A stretch of DNA of 64,000 nt from Methyloligella sp050110875 (GCA_050110875.1 CP188828.1:2790001-2854000); one strand, 5' to 3'. Counted from the stretch's first letter, positions 7,964-15,898 are shown. Translations and numbers: made by a program. Notes: generated by a model not told the origin, from the sequence alone.

Positions 7964-9935
7964 AGAGCGTACCTCCCGCGGTGGTGTAGTCGGGAAGATC
8001 GGTCATGGCATTGACGAAGCCGAGCGCCGCCGTGCCGTCGCGCGGGTCGAGATTGCCCGCCACGATGGCACCGGACCAGCCGCCGACGCCGTCCAGTACG
8101 CTGATATATTGATGTCCGTCAGGACCCTTCCATGTGGTGGGCTGGCTGATGATTCCGGATGAGGCCTTGAACTTCCAAAGCTCCTCGCCGGTCGTTGCGT
8201 TCAGCGCTTTGAACCAGCCGTCCATGGTGCCGTAGAAGACGACGTTTCCGGCGGTGACCACGGTGCCGCTCCAGATCGGGAAGCGTTCCTTCAGGGTCCA
8301 TTTCGGCTCTTCCTTCGCCAGATCCCAAGCGGTGAACTCGCCGCGATGGCCGCCCGGCCCGGGCTTCATCCAGACCTCCGCACCCACGAAGGGCGTACCG
8401 GCGATGTAGCCGACCTCGGTTTCCTTCAGATCCATGCAGAGATTCTGATGGGGGATGTAGAGGAGGCCGGTCTTGGGAGAATAGGCGCTGGGCTGCCAGT
8501 CCTTGGCGCCTGGCGCGGCGGGGCAGAGATCCTTCTTCACCCGGCCCATGCCTTGGGGCATCTTCTCCTTGACCCATTGGATCCGGCCGGTCTTCAGATC
8601 CACACCGTCGGATGTGGTGATGGCGGCGTAGGGCTTCGCCGAGAGAAGCTCGCCATCGGTGCGATCGAGGATATAGATGTAGCCGGTGCGTCCGGGATGG
8701 ACGAGAACCTTCCGCTTCTCGCCCTTCCAGTCCATGTCCAGGATCATGTACTCGTTGACCCCGTCATAGTCGTTCCAGTCATGGGGGCTGGTCTGGTAGT
8801 ACCAGACCGCTTCACCGGTATCGGCATCGCGGGCGAAAACGCCGGCGGCGAACAGGTTGTCGCCGGGCCGCATTGAGGAGTTCCACGGGCCGGGATTGCC
8901 GATGCCGGAATAGACGAGATTGAGCTCCGGGTCGTAGGAGACCCACCCCCAGACAGCGGCCCCGCCATTCTTCCACATGCCGGCGGGCCAGCTTTTGACG
9001 CCCAGATCCTTGCCTTTGTACCGATCGTAGAACGGCTTGAATTTCTCGCCGATCTTCACGTCCTTGTCCGGCCCGGTGTTGTTGGCCGCCCAGACGACCT
9101 TGCCGGTCTCGACGTCCAGAGCCTTGAGCCACCCGCGGACGCCCATCTCGCCGCCGGAGTTGCCGACGATCACCTTATCGTCCGCCAGGGTCGGCGCCAT
9201 GGTCATGGTCTCGCCGTTCTGGATCCTGCCGAGCTTCGTGCGCCAAACCTCCTTGCCGGTCTTGGCATCGACGGCGACGGTCGTGTTGTTCAGGGTGTTG
9301 TAGATGATCTTGCCGTCGGCATGGACCGCCCCGCGGTTCACCACATCGCAGCAGGCAACACCTTGCGCGGCGAGGGGCTGATCGGGCGTGTATGTCCATT
9401 TCAGAGGGGCGCCGGGCTTGGTGAGATCGAGAGCGTAAAGGTGGTTGGGATAGGCGGTCACGACATAAAGCGTGTCGTCCACCACCAGGGGCGCGGCCTC
9501 CTGACCGCGATTGACGCCAAGGGAGAAGGTGAAGGCGAGTTGGAGATCCTTCACGTTCTTGTCGTTGATCTCGTCGAGATCGCTGTAGCGGGTGAGCGCC
9601 GTCGTCTTGCCCGGCATGCTCCAGTCGGACTCGCCGGTACGCTTGGCTGCAAAGGCGGGCAGTTCGGGATGCGATGATGCCGCCTTTTCCGAAGCGGCTT
9701 CCTCAGACGCTCGCGAGGCTTCCGTGCCATCCGCCTTTGCGGGTTCGTCTTGCTCGGCGGCCGGAGCGGCCGGTTCCGTCTGTGTTGGAGGTTGCTGAGC
9801 CTGTGTCGCGTCTTCCGGGCCCGCATCGCCGGGGTCCTGGGCTTGAGAGGAGACTGGAAAGGCGAGGATGGAGATTGCCGCGCAGGCGAACGCGACGAGA
9901 CAGGTGCGGCTGTGATGCATGGGGGGTAACGACAT
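7941..9935 (-). CDS. PQQ-dependent alcohol dehydrogenase, lanthanide-type (XoxF/PedH-like)
   Basis: This 664-residue periplasmic quinoprotein has a signal peptide (to about A32), an unusual Ala/Pro/Glu/Gln-rich stretch (about 33-88), then an eight-bladed propeller with repeated tryptophan-docking motifs (KTGKEVWRTKL, TGEELWKFKA). The vicinal disulfide that stacks on PQQ is C195-C196. The catalytic region reads HDWNDYDGVNE: D389 fits the catalytic base, and D391, two residues on, is the extra carboxylate that marks lanthanide-dependent enzymes, where calcium enzymes have Ala or Ser/Thr. It oxidises primary alcohols; whether methanol or longer ones is not decidable. GAGGAGAAG precedes the ATG. 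First gene of a four-gene operon. Confidence 0.93.
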   Translation of the reverse strand: MSLPPMHHSRTCLVAFACAAISILAFPVSSQAQDPGDAGPEDATQAQQPPTQTEPAAPAAEQDEPAKADGTEASRASEEAASEKAASSHPELPAFAAKRTGESDWSMPGKTTALTRYSDLDEINDKNVKDLQLAFTFSLGVNRGQEAAPLVVDDTLYVVTAYPNHLYALDLTKPGAPLKWTYTPDQPLAAQGVACCDVVNRGAVHADGKIIYNTLNNTTVAVDAKTGKEVWRTKLGRIQNGETMTMAPTLADDKVIVGNSGGEMGVRGWLKALDVETGKVVWAANNTGPDKDVKIGEKFKPFYDRYKGKDLGVKSWPAGMWKNGGAAVWGWVSYDPELNLVYSGIGNPGPWNSSMRPGDNLFAAGVFARDADTGEAVWYYQTSPHDWNDYDGVNEYMILDMDWKGEKRKVLVHPGRTGYIYILDRTDGELLSAKPYAAITTSDGVDLKTGRIQWVKEKMPQGMGRVKKDLCPAAPGAKDWQPSAYSPKTGLLYIPHQNLCMDLKETEVGYIAGTPFVGAEVWMKPGPGGHRGEFTAWDLAKEEPKWTLKERFPIWSGTVVTAGNVVFYGTMDGWFKALNATTGEELWKFKASSGIISQPTTWKGPDGHQYISVLDGVGGWSGAIVAGNLDPRDGTAALGFVNAMTDLPDYTTAGGTLYAFKLPD

Positions 9936-10249
9936 GTTGGCTTCTCCTCACAGCCAAACACCGTCCACAATCTGATGTTCCAACTGGGATCGAGCGAATC
10001 GGCCGCATCGGGTGGGAGAAATCCTAGGCTTCTTTGGAGAAGTCTCCTTGCCAGTCCGTGCCATGCCGCTCGGAACGGAATGGTGGCTTTCCGCATTCAG
10101 GCCACGCTTGTTGCAGAAAATGGGAAGGTGAGGTTTGTCTGGCGCGCGCCAATTGTCTCATTGACAGGAGCTACCTTTAAAATCCTACTTTCACAGTCAA
10201 CAATTCGAAGCGCCCCTAATCCCGGGGCTCTAAAAGGGAAGGAAACGGA
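9936..10249. promoter_or_regulatory. Divergent intergenic region between PQQ dehydrogenase and pseudoazurin genes
   Basis: The region is 314 bp with no credible gene. It must hold the promoters of both operons. On the plus strand a perfect TTGACA lies at 10161-10166, but no good -10 follows at 16-18 bp. An AT-rich TTTAAAAT block at 10176-10183 is too close. On the minus strand TTGACT reads at 10200-10195. A small inverted repeat TGTC-TCATT-GACA (10154-10166) could be a regulator site. None of these is firm. Confidence 0.4.
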
Positions 10250-10705
10250 ATGACGTCACGCTTTTTCATGGCTGCTTTCACCGCCTTTGCGCTGTTCTGC
10301 CTCAGCGCCGGAACGGTTTCGGCTGCCGATCACACGGTGGAGATGCTGAACGATGGCGGCGATGGCCAATACATGGTCTTCAAGCCGCACGTGCTTAAGG
10401 TCGAGGTCGGCGACACCGTCACCTTCAAGCCGGTCGATCCGGGCCATAACGCGCAGACCATGCCGGAGATCTGGCCCGAGGGCGCCAAGGATTTCAAAGG
10501 CGAGATCAGCCAGGAGGTCTCCTACACGGTGGAGAAGCCCGGCGTTTATGGCGTGAAATGCCTGCCTCACTACATGATGGGCATGTTGATGCTGATCGTT
10601 GCCGGCGATCCGGAAAATGCCGATCAGGTCGAGAGCTTCGAGCCGCCCTCCATGGCGAAGGAGCGCTGGGAGCAGATCAAGGCCGATTTCGCGAAGACCG
10701 AGTAG
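10250..10705 (+). CDS. Pseudoazurin (type I blue copper protein)
   Basis: A 151-residue exported cupredoxin with signal peptide ending GTVSAA. The copper ligands are H66 (GHNAQT) and the C-terminal loop C104-L-P-H107-Y-M-M-G-M112, with the Cys-x2-His-x4-Met spacing of pseudoazurin. The C-terminal helical tail (PPSMAKERWEQIKADFAKTE) is also usual for the family. Pseudoazurins shuttle electrons in the periplasm, best known as donors to nitrite and nitrous oxide reductases. Here no such reductase is in view, but the gene diverges from a PQQ dehydrogenase and lies near an oxidase, so it may carry electrons between them. That role is inference. Confidence 0.92.
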   Translation: MTSRFFMAAFTAFALFCLSAGTVSAADHTVEMLNDGGDGQYMVFKPHVLKVEVGDTVTFKPVDPGHNAQTMPEIWPEGAKDFKGEISQEVSYTVEKPGVYGVKCLPHYMMGMLMLIVAGDPENADQVESFEPPSMAKERWEQIKADFAKTE

Positions 10706-10730
10706 TCTTCTCAGACGAGGATTCCTGAAG

Positions 10731-10762
10731 AGGGCCGGCCGTTCGCGTGCCGGCCCTTTTTT
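10731..10762 (+). terminator. Rho-independent terminator of the pseudoazurin gene
   Basis: A 9-bp perfect stem, AGGGCCGGC (10731-10739) with GCCGGCCCT (10749-10757), a 9-nt loop, then six Ts. It lies 25 bp after the stop codon. Confidence 0.9.
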
Positions 10763-10770
10763 ATTGGCCG

Positions 10771-11091
10771 CTAGTCCGGGGAGGCGAGCTTCAGCCCGAT
10801 CAGGCCGATCATGATCAGGCCCGCGCTGCCGATGCGCAATGCGGTGACCGGCTCCTGCAGAAAGAGGATGCCGGCCGCGAAGGTGCCGACAGCGCCGATC
10901 CCCATCCAGATGACATAAGCGGTGCCGAGAGGCAGGTGACGCATGGCGTAAGCCAGCAGAACGACGGAGACGACCATGGTCACGAGAGTGACGATGCTCG
11001 GGACGAGCCGGGTGAAGCCGTCGGATTGCTTCATGAAAAAGGCCCAGACGATCTCGAACAATCCCGCCACGATGAGTGCTACCCAGGCCAT
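10771..11091 (-). CDS. Small multidrug resistance family protein, SugE/Gdx-like guanidinium exporter
   Basis: A 106-residue protein with four helices. E13 in helix 1 (GLFEIVWAFFMK) is the conserved proton/substrate-binding Glu of SMR proteins. The pattern LFEIVWA...SDGFTRL and WMGIGAVGTFAAGILFLQE follows the Gdx/SugE subtype, which exports guanidinium in exchange for protons, more than the EmrE multidrug subtype. AAGGAG precedes the ATG at ideal distance; upstream in-frame codons were not used. Gdx proteins work as dual-topology dimers, so a single gene is enough. I see no guanidine riboswitch before it. Confidence 0.88.
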   Translation of the reverse strand: MAWVALIVAGLFEIVWAFFMKQSDGFTRLVPSIVTLVTMVVSVVLLAYAMRHLPLGTAYVIWMGIGAVGTFAAGILFLQEPVTALRIGSAGLIMIGLIGLKLASPD

Positions 11092-11327
11092 GATGTCTCC
11101 TTGCCGTCTTTCGATTGTGCTCGCCGAGAAGTGACCGAAGCCCGGCGTCTTGGCAAGGCGGCGCATCGCCTCCCGCCTTCTGTCTTGCGGGCAGCCGGCG
11201 AAGGTCTCGCGTAACGGAAGCTGGCAGTGCGCTGCGCTTCGTTGCAGACTTCGCCCGCGCATTGCGCCGGATGCGCGTCCCTTATGGCTTTCGAGCCTTG
11301 TCCGAAACAGGTTTCACGAGGAACGAT

Positions 11328-12053
11328 ATGAAGGTTTTGGTGCTGCAACATTTGGCAGTCGAGCATCCCGGCGTGTTTCGGGATTTTTTCGCCGAGGACG
11401 GATTCGAGCTCACCACGGTGGAGCTCGACGAGGGCGAAACGATCCCCGATCTCGAGCCTTTCGATTTCATGGTGGCGATGGGCGGTCCCCAGGATGTCTG
11501 GCAGGAGGACGAGTTTCCCTGGTTCGTGACCGAAAAGGCGGCGATCCGGACATTCGTGAAGGATATGGGCCGGCCCTATATCGGCATGTGCCTAGGCCAT
11601 CAGCTCTTGGCCGAGGCGGTCGGCGGAAAGGTCGGGCTCGGCGACAAGCCTGAAGTCGGCGTGCTCACGGTCGACAAGACGGAGGCCGGTCACGAGGACC
11701 GGTTTTTGAAGGGGCTGCCCGACAAGATCGAATCCCTGCAATGGCACGGGGCGGAGGTGAAATCTCTGCCGCCGGAGGCGGTGGTGCTCGCCTCGTCGCC
11801 GGTCTGCCCGGTGCAGATCTTCCGCTACGGGGATTGCGCCTATGGGCTGCAATGCCATGTGGAGATCACCGAGGATACGGTGGACGAGTGGGCCGCGGTG
11901 CCGGAATACGCCGACGCGCTTGAGAAGACCTTCGGCGCGGGCGCGGTGGACGGTTTGCGGTCCGAGGTCGCCGGCAAGCTGCCGCAGTTCAACGCCGATG
12001 CGCGAAAGCTCTACGACAATTTCAAAGCCATCCTGATGGAGAAGCGGGGGTAG
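11328..12053 (+). CDS. Class I glutamine amidotransferase domain protein (GuaA-N-like)
   Basis: At 241 residues this is a stand-alone class I amidotransferase domain. The nucleophile C88 sits in GMCLGHQLLA, and H177 and E179 in CHVEI complete the triad. The stand-alone proteins of this group are often labelled GMP synthase-like, but no synthetase domain is present here, so the acceptor is unknown; some relatives hydrolyse gamma-glutamyl compounds. I chose the ATG at 11328, preceded by ACGAGGA, over longer in-frame starts that give a poor N-terminus. It converges with the next gene, with only 6 bp between the stops. Confidence 0.88.
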   Translation: MKVLVLQHLAVEHPGVFRDFFAEDGFELTTVELDEGETIPDLEPFDFMVAMGGPQDVWQEDEFPWFVTEKAAIRTFVKDMGRPYIGMCLGHQLLAEAVGGKVGLGDKPEVGVLTVDKTEAGHEDRFLKGLPDKIESLQWHGAEVKSLPPEAVVLASSPVCPVQIFRYGDCAYGLQCHVEITEDTVDEWAAVPEYADALEKTFGAGAVDGLRSEVAGKLPQFNADARKLYDNFKAILMEKRG

Positions 12054-12060
12054 CCCCGCT
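12043..12060. terminator. Hairpin formed by the ends of two convergent genes
   Basis: AGCGGGG (12043-12049) pairs with CCCCGCT (12054-12060) around a 4-nt loop. The stem spans the stop codon of the amidotransferase gene and reaches the stop of the opposing gene. It lacks a T run on either side, so termination is only possible, not shown. Confidence 0.4.
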
Positions 12061-13088
12061 CAGCTCCGGATCCCGCGCGCCGCGAGTTCCTCGGCGGCCT
12101 TGGTCAGCACTTTTTGCACGCGCAAGGCCTCGTGGCCGTCGGTGCGCGGGGCGGTGCCGGTGGCGATGCATTCCAGGAAGTGGCGGCACTCTTCTTTGAG
12201 AGGCTCGGCCTGGGGCACGGCGATGGGTTCGGCGTCGGCCTTGCTCGGCACGGGCAGATCGTCGTCCCAACTCAACCCGTGAGGGTAGAGCATCAGCTTG
12301 TCGTCCCAGGCTTCGCCGTCGTTGAAGACGGCCATGGCCTCGGAGCCGATAACGACGAGCTTGTGCTCCTTGAAGGGGTGGAACCAGGAGACGAAGATCT
12401 TCGCCCGCGGGGTGCCTGGAAAGTCGAGATGCAGGGTCGCCGTGTCGGCCATGTCAGGCTTCAGATGGCAGGCGCCGACGGCCTCGACGTTTTCAGGCTC
12501 GGTGCCCATGAGAGACAGCACCATGGAGATGTCGTGGGGGGCGAGATCCCAGAGGGCGTTCTGATCGCGCACGATGCGGCCCAAGGCGAGCCGGTTGGAA
12601 TAGACGTAGCGGAGATCGCCGAGACGGCCTTCGTCGACCAGGTTGCGGAGCGCCAGGAAGACCGGATGGTACTGCAGCAGATGACCAACCATGAGGCAGA
12701 GCCCCTTCTCGTCGGCCAGGGCGACAAGCTCCTCCGCCTCGTCGAGACGCAAGGTCAGCGGCTTTTCGACATAGATATGCTTGCCGGCCAGGAGCGCCTG
12801 CTTGGCGATCTCGAAATGGGCGTCACCGGGCACTGCGATGACGACGCCGTCGACGCGCTCGTCCCGCAGGACATCGCCGAAAGGCATGTGACGGGCGTCG
12901 TGCTGCTCGGCAAAGGCTTGCGCCTTCTCCGGGCTGTGGTCGACCACCCCTTCCAGGGCGCCGAGCTCGGCGAAGTTGCGGATGAGGTTCTTGCCCCAAG
13001 CGCCGCAGCCGATCACGGCCACGCGCGGGCTCGCGACTCCTGCTTCGCTGCTATCTTCCGGTCGTGTGAGATCTTGAATGTCCGACAT
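12060..13088 (-). CDS. Gfo/Idh/MocA-family NAD(P)-dependent oxidoreductase
   Basis: At 342 residues, an N-terminal Rossmann fold with VAVIGCGAWGKNLIRNF and the catalytic-region motif IYVEKPLTL (Lys of EKP) identifies the family. The C-terminal alpha/beta domain follows, with the substrate-site motif WDLAPHDISMVLSL. The overall pattern resembles UDP-GlcNAcA 3-dehydrogenases of the WlbA/WbpB group, which make precursors of unusual amino sugars for O-antigen. No partner aminotransferase or acetyltransferase lies nearby, so the substrate stays open. Confidence 0.88.
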   Translation of the reverse strand: MSDIQDLTRPEDSSEAGVASPRVAVIGCGAWGKNLIRNFAELGALEGVVDHSPEKAQAFAEQHDARHMPFGDVLRDERVDGVVIAVPGDAHFEIAKQALLAGKHIYVEKPLTLRLDEAEELVALADEKGLCLMVGHLLQYHPVFLALRNLVDEGRLGDLRYVYSNRLALGRIVRDQNALWDLAPHDISMVLSLMGTEPENVEAVGACHLKPDMADTATLHLDFPGTPRAKIFVSWFHPFKEHKLVVIGSEAMAVFNDGEAWDDKLMLYPHGLSWDDDLPVPSKADAEPIAVPQAEPLKEECRHFLECIATGTAPRTDGHEALRVQKVLTKAAEELAARGIRS

Positions 13089-13257
13089 GCGCCACCCGTC
13101 GTGAAATGCCCCGTTTCCCCGTCATCCGGTCAGCCTCGCGCGGGATTGCGCCTTGCCTAAGGCAGCGCGGGGCTTAGCCGGTTGCGGGGGATTTGTCTTT
13201 GCAGGGCTGGATTTCTGCACGAAGCGGCGCAGGCCAGCAACTCACATCCTGTTACAG

Positions 13258-14154
13258 TTAATGAGCTGTTTCGGAACGAGGCCCGGCAGCGGATAGCGCG
13301 GCAATCAGATCGGCGAGGGCGACGTCGCCGTCGGTGACGTAGCGGTTGACCGATCCCACATCGAGCCGGTCGCCGGCATCGTAGAGAGTGACGTTCCCGA
13401 CCGCACCGGCCTGCTTCAGCGCCGCCATGACGAAATCGCGTTCCGCATTGGTGTCGGCGTCCGTGGCATGGGTCATCTGGAAGGTGAGCTTCGTCAGCGA
13501 GAAACCGGTGTCCTTGGTGCCCGCGCCGATCCAGAGCAGCTCTGTGCCATGATCCGGCCGGTCGGTGTTCAGCCAGAAGTCGGCCGTCGCGATCTCCTGC
13601 TCCGCCTGCACGACCTCGGCCAGGTTCTTGGCCCAGAAGCGGACGTGATGGCGCTTGCGGGGGCTGTCGCCGATGGGCTTCTGGAAGCCGAGATCCTGGC
13701 CGCGCCCGAACAGATACAGGGTGGAAAAGGGGGCCGCCGGATAAGGCCGGTTCAGCACGAAGGCTTGCGCCATGCGCCAGGCGCTCACCGGGCCGAGCCG
13801 GTCGGCCTCGTGCCATCCGGCTGCGGCGAAGGCTGCGCGAAGCTGGTCCTCGGTGCCTATCAGGGCGAGGTTGACCGGATCGCCCGGCAGGCCGTCGCCG
13901 GTGACGGTATAGCGGGGGACGTGCTTGCGCAGGAGGATCTTCAGACCCATGCGCACGGCGTAGGGCAGGATCACATAGGCACCGAGGGCGTAGGTGAGGG
14001 CCAATGCCAGGATTGTGGGGAGATCCGAATCCGCCCAGTCGAAGACGTAGACGATCAGCCAGACGGCGAGCGCGCCGATCCCGAAGATCGCCAGGCGCTG
14101 AAATGTGCGAAGCAGGAGTCTCACGGGCCTCAATCGAGCATGTGCAGCCAGCAC
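13258..14154 (-). CDS. LssY C-terminal domain membrane protein
   Basis: A 298-residue protein with two N-terminal hydrophobic segments (about 21-42 and 45-68) and a long soluble part. The block ALIGTEDQLRAAFAAAGWHEAD, then FVLNRPYPAAPFSTLYLFGR and IGDSPRKRHHVRFW, is the signature of the LssY_C family found at the end of Legionella LssY and in many proteobacteria. The biochemical role of the domain is unknown; in LssY it is attached to a PAP2 phosphatase, which is absent here. A membrane or cell-envelope location is likely. It stands alone between an oxidoreductase and the nar regulator. Confidence 0.8.
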   Translation of the reverse strand: MLAAHARLRPVRLLLRTFQRLAIFGIGALAVWLIVYVFDWADSDLPTILALALTYALGAYVILPYAVRMGLKILLRKHVPRYTVTGDGLPGDPVNLALIGTEDQLRAAFAAAGWHEADRLGPVSAWRMAQAFVLNRPYPAAPFSTLYLFGRGQDLGFQKPIGDSPRKRHHVRFWAKNLAEVVQAEQEIATADFWLNTDRPDHGTELLWIGAGTKDTGFSLTKLTFQMTHATDADTNAERDFVMAALKQAGAVGNVTLYDAGDRLDVGSVNRYVTDGDVALADLIAALSAAGPRSETAH

Positions 14155-14340
14155 GGTCGAGAAGGAATCGATGACTTCAACGATCCTTGCCTACAGGTCT
14201 CTTCGGTCTCCTGATAGAGCGGTAAGGTCTGCTTGAATTTCCGATCGGCTCCGAGGCTATCCGGCCGCGCGGAAATCTCAATGGCGGGAAAGCCGCGGCG
14301 TGAGCAGCATCGGTCCGTACTCGTTGCGCGGCAGTGCTGC

Positions 14341-15066
14341 TTAGCGCTCTAGTCGCTGCTGCCCATTGCGGGCACGCGTCTTCTCGGCGATCAGCGCCAG
14401 CCCCTCGATATCGCAGACGATGACCTTCTTGCGGCCCGCCACGACAAGACCTGAGTCTTCCCAGGCTCTGAGCAGCCGGCTCACCGAATGCAGTGTCGTT
14501 CCAGACGCTTCGGCGATTTCCTGGCGGGTGATGGGAAAATCCACGAGAATGCCCTCGTCGACCTCCCGTCCCGATTGCTTGATCAGTCTCAGCAAAGCGT
14601 GGGCAACCCGATGCTCCACGTCCTCCGTGGACATCTCCGTCAGCCTGACATGGGCTTCCTGGATCCGCTGGCCCATCATCTGCATCACATTGAGAGCGAA
14701 GCTCGGATGGCGCGCCATGAAGCTGTCCCAGATCGACATGTCCCAAGCGAGGGTAACGCTGTCGAGCAGCGCAGTCGCCGTGGCCGGATAGTCGGGGCGC
14801 TTCAACGCCTTCGCGATGCCGTAGATATCGCCTGGGGAGACGAAGCGTATAACCACTTGTTTGCCGTCGGGAGTCACTTGAACCACCTTGAGACGGCCGT
14901 GCAGGAGAACATAGAAGGCGGTAGCCGGTTGCCCCTGTTTAAAAACCGAGCTGCCCTTGGGGATGTGGAACGAGGTGGCGCGGGCGATGGCGTCGTCGAG
15001 CTCCGCTTCATCCATCGTGCCGAACACTGGCAAGGCCTGGAGGATGTTTCGATTAAGTCCCGGCAT
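14341..15066 (-). CDS. Crp/Fnr-family transcriptional regulator (NnrR/Dnr-like), end of nar operon
   Basis: At 241 residues it has an N-terminal cyclic-nucleotide-like beta-roll (about 15-110), dimer helix and winged HTH (TRQEIAEASGTTLHSVSRLLRAWE, about 180-203). The only cysteine is C218, near the C-terminus, so there is no N-terminal cysteine cluster and it cannot be an oxygen-sensing FNR with an iron-sulfur cluster. The recognition helix reads H193-S-V-S196-R197, that is HxxSR where FNR has ExxSR; this still predicts a TTG-N8-CAA-like site. The canonical box before narK would suit it. It lies 14 bp after the last structural gene, so it is probably co-transcribed with narKGHJI. Sensing of NO or nitrate is inferred. 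Confidence 0.9.
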   Translation of the reverse strand: MPGLNRNILQALPVFGTMDEAELDDAIARATSFHIPKGSSVFKQGQPATAFYVLLHGRLKVVQVTPDGKQVVIRFVSPGDIYGIAKALKRPDYPATATALLDSVTLAWDMSIWDSFMARHPSFALNVMQMMGQRIQEAHVRLTEMSTEDVEHRVAHALLRLIKQSGREVDEGILVDFPITRQEIAEASGTTLHSVSRLLRAWEDSGLVVAGRKKVIVCDIEGLALIAEKTRARNGQQRLER

Positions 15067-15080
15067 GCTCTATCCCGGCT

Positions 15081-15362
15081 TCAGATTGCGTCATGGGTCG
15101 TGCGCCAGAGCGCACGCTCAATAAAGGCCAGGCTGGGATCGGTCGCCCGGTCCAGCAGACCCATCATCGTGATCCACTCCTCGTCAGGTGCGACTTCGGC
15201 ATAGCGCCGCACGGCCTGTGTAGTGAAAGCGCCCAACGTCATGCCTTCCTCATCGGCGCGCCGGCGTAACGCCGCGAGCAGGCGGAGATTGCCCAGACCC
15301 AGAACCGCCTCCGTGACGGTGGTCTCATCGCCAAATCGTGCGAGCAAATCGCCGAGAACCAT
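15081..15362 (-). CDS. Small conserved-looking protein of the nar operon, function unknown
   Basis: 93 residues, soluble, mostly helical, without a motif I recognise (TEAVLGLGNLRLLAALRRRADEEG in part; RRYAEVAPDEEWITMMGLLDRA). The ATG at 15362 has GAGGAG seven bases upstream on its strand. The gene lies 10 bp after the PpiC-like gene and 14 bp before the Crp/Fnr gene, all on one strand, so it belongs to the nar transcription unit. It could be an assembly or regulatory factor, but nothing in the sequence says which. Confidence 0.7.
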   Translation of the reverse strand: MVLGDLLARFGDETTVTEAVLGLGNLRLLAALRRRADEEGMTLGAFTTQAVRRYAEVAPDEEWITMMGLLDRATDPSLAFIERALWRTTHDAI

Positions 15363-15372
15363 GATGCTCTCC

Positions 15373-15894
15373 TCAATGAACCCGATGCATTTCCGCGCCG
15401 AGTAGCTCAACTCCGGCAATTTCGGCGGCTGAAACCAGGCGCGCGATATATTGCGCAAGGGCACGGCGCGTGACGCTTTCGCGCAAGTAATCCGCAATGC
15501 GACCGGCGACGGTCGCATAGGGGAGTGCAACGCCTTCGGCCGACCGGAATTTTTGCTGATTTTGCGTGTAATAGCGGCGGCAGGCATCGTCGTCGGGCTC
15601 CGGGGTCTTCACCTCGTCCTCGATCAGTTGACGGATCAGCGCTTCCTCTTCCGCCTCGCGCCGGCCGTTTTTCTTTTTGAGGGGAGCGGGTGAGATCCCG
15701 GTCGCATTTGCACGCTGAAGCAGGAGCTCGCGTATGACGAGCGCCCGCGCTGCCGATTGCCATGCGTCGAACGGCTTAGGCGCCGGGTGATGTTGAGCCT
15801 CCCGCGCGATCGCATCCCGAGGAATGGCGACGCCGTTCACGCTGATGGTCGTTGGGGGCGCGGCATTCAGAAGCTGGTGAATCGTGCAGCCCAT
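15373..15894 (-). CDS. PpiC/SurA-like protein lacking the parvulin domain
   Basis: Alphaproteobacterial nar operons often end with a peptidyl-prolyl isomerase (PpiC/NifM-like) of nearly 300 residues. This 173-residue protein carries the two flanks of such a protein: the N-terminal SurA-like helical part with RRYYTQNQQKFRSAE (about 106-120), and the C-terminal tail ALPYATVAGRIADYL...RRALAQYIARL (about 123-153). The parvulin domain that should lie between them is missing, and the flanks join in frame near residue 119. No isomerase active site remains, so at most a chaperone role is possible. It starts 4 bp after narI. The family comparison is from memory. Confidence 0.75.
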   Translation of the reverse strand: MGCTIHQLLNAAPPTTISVNGVAIPRDAIAREAQHHPAPKPFDAWQSAARALVIRELLLQRANATGISPAPLKKKNGRREAEEEALIRQLIEDEVKTPEPDDDACRRYYTQNQQKFRSAEGVALPYATVAGRIADYLRESVTRRALAQYIARLVSAAEIAGVELLGAEMHRVH

Positions 15895-15898
15895 GACA

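Noticed and set aside
10152..10166. FNR-like site TTGTCTCATTGACA before the pseudoazurin gene
   Set aside because: The half-sites do not fit TTG-N8-CAA; the symmetry is TGTC-N5-GACA instead, so it was left as an unnamed inverted repeat.
11092..11327. Guanidine riboswitch before the Gdx/SugE-like gene
   Set aside because: I looked for ykkC, mini-ykkC and type III signatures; single ACGG words occur, but no paired hairpins or pseudoknot pattern is present.
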